From Promethearchaeota archaeon (lineage in GTDB: Archaea; Asgardarchaeota; Lokiarchaeia; Sigynarchaeales; SOKP01), in contig JAHLWT010000204.1 of assembly GCA_019057775.1 (NCBI GenBank), positions 1-7,257 on the forward strand: a stretch of DNA of 7,257 bases, written 5' to 3'. The first letter of the stretch is position 1; each line of letters begins with the position of its first letter. Positions 6,075 to 7,257 of the stretch are shown one piece after another. Made by a program: the position numbers and the translations under genes. The notes under the pieces are model-generated. The model searched no databases and was not told where the DNA came from. It worked only from the letters and a program-made list of their open reading frames with translations.

Positions 6075-6785
6075 TCAAATTAATTTTAATATTTTTTTTA
6101 CAGCTTCCTGAACTGATAAATTTGTTGTGTCGATACTTAGTTCGGGGTTTGTGGGTTCTTCGTAAGGGTCGTCAATTCCTGTAAAGTTTGTGATTTCTTT
6201 TTTTCTCGCTTTTGCGTACAAACCTTTGGGATCTCTTTGTTCACACACATTCAGGGGTGTAGCAACATGAATTTCAATAAAATTATTGCATAATTCATTC
6301 CGTATAAAATCTCTTACTTCTCTGTAAGGTGAAATAAATGAGGCGATTACAAAAACCCTGTTCTTCTCCAGCTTGCTGGCAAGAAAACCAACACGTTTTA
6401 TATGCCTGTCTCTTTCCTCCTTCGAAAATCCGGTCTTGGGGAAAATATTACGAATATTATCTCCATCGAGATGTTCAACTTTTAGTCCCTTTCTTTCAAG
6501 TTCTTTAAAAACCGCCAAGGCTAAGGTAGTTTTTCCTGCCGCCGGCAACCCGGTAAACCACAAAACCGCCGGCTTTATTTCTTTTTTTCCGTATCTGATC
6601 TTGTTCCATGCCCTTTCATGAAAAAAATATAATGCCATTTTTAAAATTACCTCAATCGCTCCGATTGATAATGCAATCTTTATTTCTCCCACAAAAAGAA
6701 ATACCAGGGCAGCCGTGGTTAAAGTCGCCCAAAACCTCCAGGAGAGGGTTTTGGCGATGGAGCGGTTGTTGGATTCGATGAACAT
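6075..6785 (-). CDS. cysC: Adenylylsulfate (APS) kinase with N-terminal DUF2061 membrane domain
   Basis: A 236-aa fusion. Residues 8-66 match the DUF2061 pattern: RSIAKTLSWRFWA, a hydrophobic stretch TTAALVFLFVGEIKIALSIGAIEVILKMAL (23-52), then FFHERAWNKIRYG. This predicts membrane anchoring. Residues 70-236 are a full APS kinase, which phosphorylates adenosine 5'-phosphosulfate to the sulfate donor PAPS. The P-loop is GLPAAGKTT (79-87) and DGDN is at 107-110. ASFISPYREVR (148-158) holds the SISPY-like serine segment, RDPKGLYAKAR (184-194) the substrate lid and FTGIDDPYEEP (201-211) the closing signature. All motifs look intact. Ordinary CysC is about 170-200 aa, so the extra N-terminus is a real addition. 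It is the first complete gene of the cluster, and no cysD, cysN or sulfotransferase is in view. PAPS for glycan sulfation is a reasonable inference; sulfate assimilation is the alternative. The ATG at 6785 has no Shine-Dalgarno site. Confidence 0.92.
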   Translation of the reverse strand: MFIESNNRSIAKTLSWRFWATLTTAALVFLFVGEIKIALSIGAIEVILKMALYFFHERAWNKIRYGKKEIKPAVLWFTGLPAAGKTTLALAVFKELERKGLKVEHLDGDNIRNIFPKTGFSKEERDRHIKRVGFLASKLEKNRVFVIASFISPYREVRDFIRNELCNNFIEIHVATPLNVCEQRDPKGLYAKARKKEITNFTGIDDPYEEPTNPELSIDTTNLSVQEAVKKILKLI

Positions 6786-6803
6786 TAATGTGGTTTAGGA
6801 AGT

Positions 6804-6866
6804 AAGGAGCAAAGAGCGAAGAGCATAGAGCTGAGGGCGAAGAGCAAAGAGCGTAGGGCAAAGAGC
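6804..6866. repeat. Nine-unit degenerate heptamer tandem repeat in the cysC leader
   Basis: Nine contiguous 7-bp units end in GC on the plus strand: AAGGAGC, AAAGAGC, GAAGAGC, ATAGAGC, TGAGGGC, GAAGAGC, AAAGAGC, GTAGGGC and AAAGAGC. The consensus is NWRGRGC, that is GCYCYWN on the minus strand. The array ends 18 bp before the cysC start codon and would be in its 5' leader if transcription starts further upstream. Copy number could change by slippage. I recall such heptamers as common in Bacteroidota intergenic DNA. Confidence 0.75.
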
Positions 6867-6938
6867 ACTGTGTTTTCTTGAATTTGAGTCACTTTTTTAA
6901 GGTTTTTCTGAAGTTTGAAATACATAGGGGCTGGGTAT

Positions 6939-7023
6939 CCCGAAAATTAGCAAATCTGCGATTTGCGTTAATTTTCGAGGATCCTCGAAAAAATATGAAA
7001 TCGAAGATTTCTGTTTTTTCGGG
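6939..7023. repeat. 85-bp macro-palindrome made of two inverted hairpin elements
   Basis: The outer arms CCCGAAAA (6939-6946) and TTTTCGGG (7016-7023) bracket a perfect 20-bp palindrome, TTTTCGAGGATCCTCGAAAA, at 6972-6991, which is the centre of symmetry. Each half is itself a hairpin: CGAAAATTA with TAATTTTCG plus GCAAATC with GATTTGC on the left, and CGAAAAAA with TTTTTTCG plus GAAATC with GATTTC on the right. The two halves are therefore inverted copies of one roughly 42-bp palindromic element and could form a cruciform. Confidence 0.75.
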
Positions 7024-7040
7024 ACTGGGTACTGGGCCTG

Positions 7041-7078
7041 CCCCGTGAAATGCGACGGAGGAGCATATTTCACTGGGG
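7041..7078. repeat. Hairpin element 3 of the palindrome mosaic
   Basis: CCCCGTGAAATGC at 7041-7053 pairs with GCATATTTCACTGGGG at 7063-7078, with one bulged base near the outer end and two near the inner end, leaving a loop of 9 nt. The core pair is GTGAAAT with ATTTCAC. The sequence is GC-richer than the first two elements, so it is a different palindrome family in the same array. Confidence 0.65.
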
Positions 7079-7090
7079 TGCTGGGTGCTG

Positions 7091-7126
7091 CCCGCCCAAC
7101 TGGACGACGCCAGTCGTTCGGGCGGG
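7091..7126. repeat. Hairpin element 4 of the palindrome mosaic
   Basis: CCCGCCC (7091-7097) pairs with GGGCGGG (7120-7126), and ACTGG (7099-7103) with CCAGT (7110-7114), with an asymmetric internal loop between the two stems. It is the most GC-rich part of the window. On the plus strand it is followed by GATGCTGGGTTTTT, which ends in five T, so it could terminate transcription on that strand. Confidence 0.6.
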
Positions 7127-7176
7127 GATGCTGGGTTTTTAGTATCTATTGATTTTTTTGTAATAAGCGATCTATT

Positions 7177-7197
7177 TGTATACCGCCTGTTATACAG
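7177..7197. promoter_or_regulatory. Small inverted repeat, possible operator or weak hairpin
   Basis: TGTATA (7177-7182) and TATACA (7191-7196) form a perfect 6-bp inverted repeat with an 8-nt spacer. A nested CTGTTATACAG palindrome occupies 7187-7197. It lies just after the putative upstream coding tail. No U-tract follows on the minus strand, so it is not a clear terminator. A regulator-binding site is possible but unsupported. Confidence 0.25.
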
Positions 7198-7210
7198 TAG
7201 GGTTCTCTTT

Positions 7211-7257
7211 TTATGCAACACTCCATTCTTGATTTTCTAATTCAATATTAAATTTCA
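7211..7257 (-). CDS. Possible C-terminal tail of an upstream gene (partial)
   Basis: On the minus strand one frame is open from the window edge, reading KFNIELENQEWSVA and then TAA at 7213-7211. The other two frames stop within the first nine bases. The composition is protein-like, and a gene ending here in the operon orientation would explain the long non-coding region that follows. Fourteen codons are too few to name a family, and a chance open stretch cannot be excluded. Confidence 0.3.
   Translation of the reverse strand, partial: KFNIELENQEWSVA

Larger units (their letters stand above)
6931..7136. repeat. Mosaic array of palindromic (REP/BIME-like) hairpin elements separated by CTGGGT words
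   Basis: CTGGGT or CTGGGC words occur at 6931, 7025, 7032, 7081 and 7131, and each interval between them is filled by one or two hairpins: 6941-6977, 6986-7021, 7041-7078 and 7091-7126. The last two units are 49 and 50 bp long, and the first double unit is 94 bp. There is no credible reading frame across it. It fills most of the gap before cysC and could act as a bidirectional terminator or insulator, a nucleoid-protein site, or the footprint of a REP-type transposase. The function is unknown. Confidence 0.7.

Noticed and set aside
5881..6078. A 65-codon minus-strand frame between cysC and the cupin gene.
   Set aside because: It needs a TTG start, has low-complexity residues from the short repeats, and overlaps the cupin start; there is no family signature.
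6652..6861. A 69-codon minus-strand frame with a repeated ALCSS pattern.
   Set aside because: The pattern is the heptamer array read in triplets, and the frame then overlaps the start of cysC in another phase.
6931..7136. Regularly spaced CTGGGT words as a possible CRISPR array.
   Set aside because: The repeated word is only about 6 bp, the intervening units are palindromic rather than unique spacers, and no cas gene is present.
7138..7211. Minus-strand frame reading CIKREPYCITGGIQIDRLLQKNQ, a possible frameshifted continuation of the upstream tail.
   Set aside because: It needs a frameshift just before the TAA at 7211, is short, and matches nothing I recognise.
6889..7221. A 110-codon minus-strand open frame.
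   Set aside because: It runs straight through the palindrome mosaic, its residues are dictated by the hairpin repeats, and it shows no domain.

Overview
The window looks like part of a surface-polysaccharide (O-antigen, capsule or exopolysaccharide) gene cluster from an AT-rich Gram-negative bacterium. Bacteroidota is my best guess. The clues are the low GC, AT-rich gene leaders mostly without Shine-Dalgarno sites, short degenerate heptamer and micro-repeats between genes, and the gene families present. No rRNA or housekeeping marker is present, so the phylum is an inference.

All seven complete genes lie on the minus strand and are transcribed from high to low coordinates. In that order they are: an APS kinase (cysC) with an N-terminal membrane domain (6075-6785); a small RmlC/WxcM-like cupin sugar isomerase (5387-5893); an extended-SDR nucleotide-sugar epimerase/dehydratase (4435-5361); a methyltransferase with an N-terminal zinc ribbon (3240-4361); a Methyltransf_24-like methyltransferase (2032-3063); a WecE/RffA-like PLP sugar aminotransferase (797-1978); and a third methyltransferase (44-778). 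Possible gene fragments touch both edges: a C-terminal tail at 7211-7257 and a start codon at 8-10. The spacing (18-181 bp, one orientation) suits one operon, possibly with an internal promoter near 3122-3150.

The likely joint job is making a modified dTDP-type deoxy sugar. The SDR and cupin would reshape the 4-keto sugar, the aminotransferase would add an amino group, and up to three methyltransferases would decorate the sugar or the finished glycan. CysC would supply PAPS, which hints at sulfation. No glycosyltransferase, sulfotransferase, flippase or polymerase is inside the window.

The richest non-coding stretch is the roughly 430-bp gap in front of cysC (6786-7210). It holds a nine-unit heptamer tandem repeat and an ordered mosaic of hairpin elements, each preceded by CTGGGT-like words. 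Two of these elements form an 85-bp macro-palindrome around a perfect 20-bp palindrome. Smaller inverted repeats overlap the stop codons of two methyltransferase genes. I see no rRNA, tRNA, CRISPR array, transposase or intact insertion sequence.
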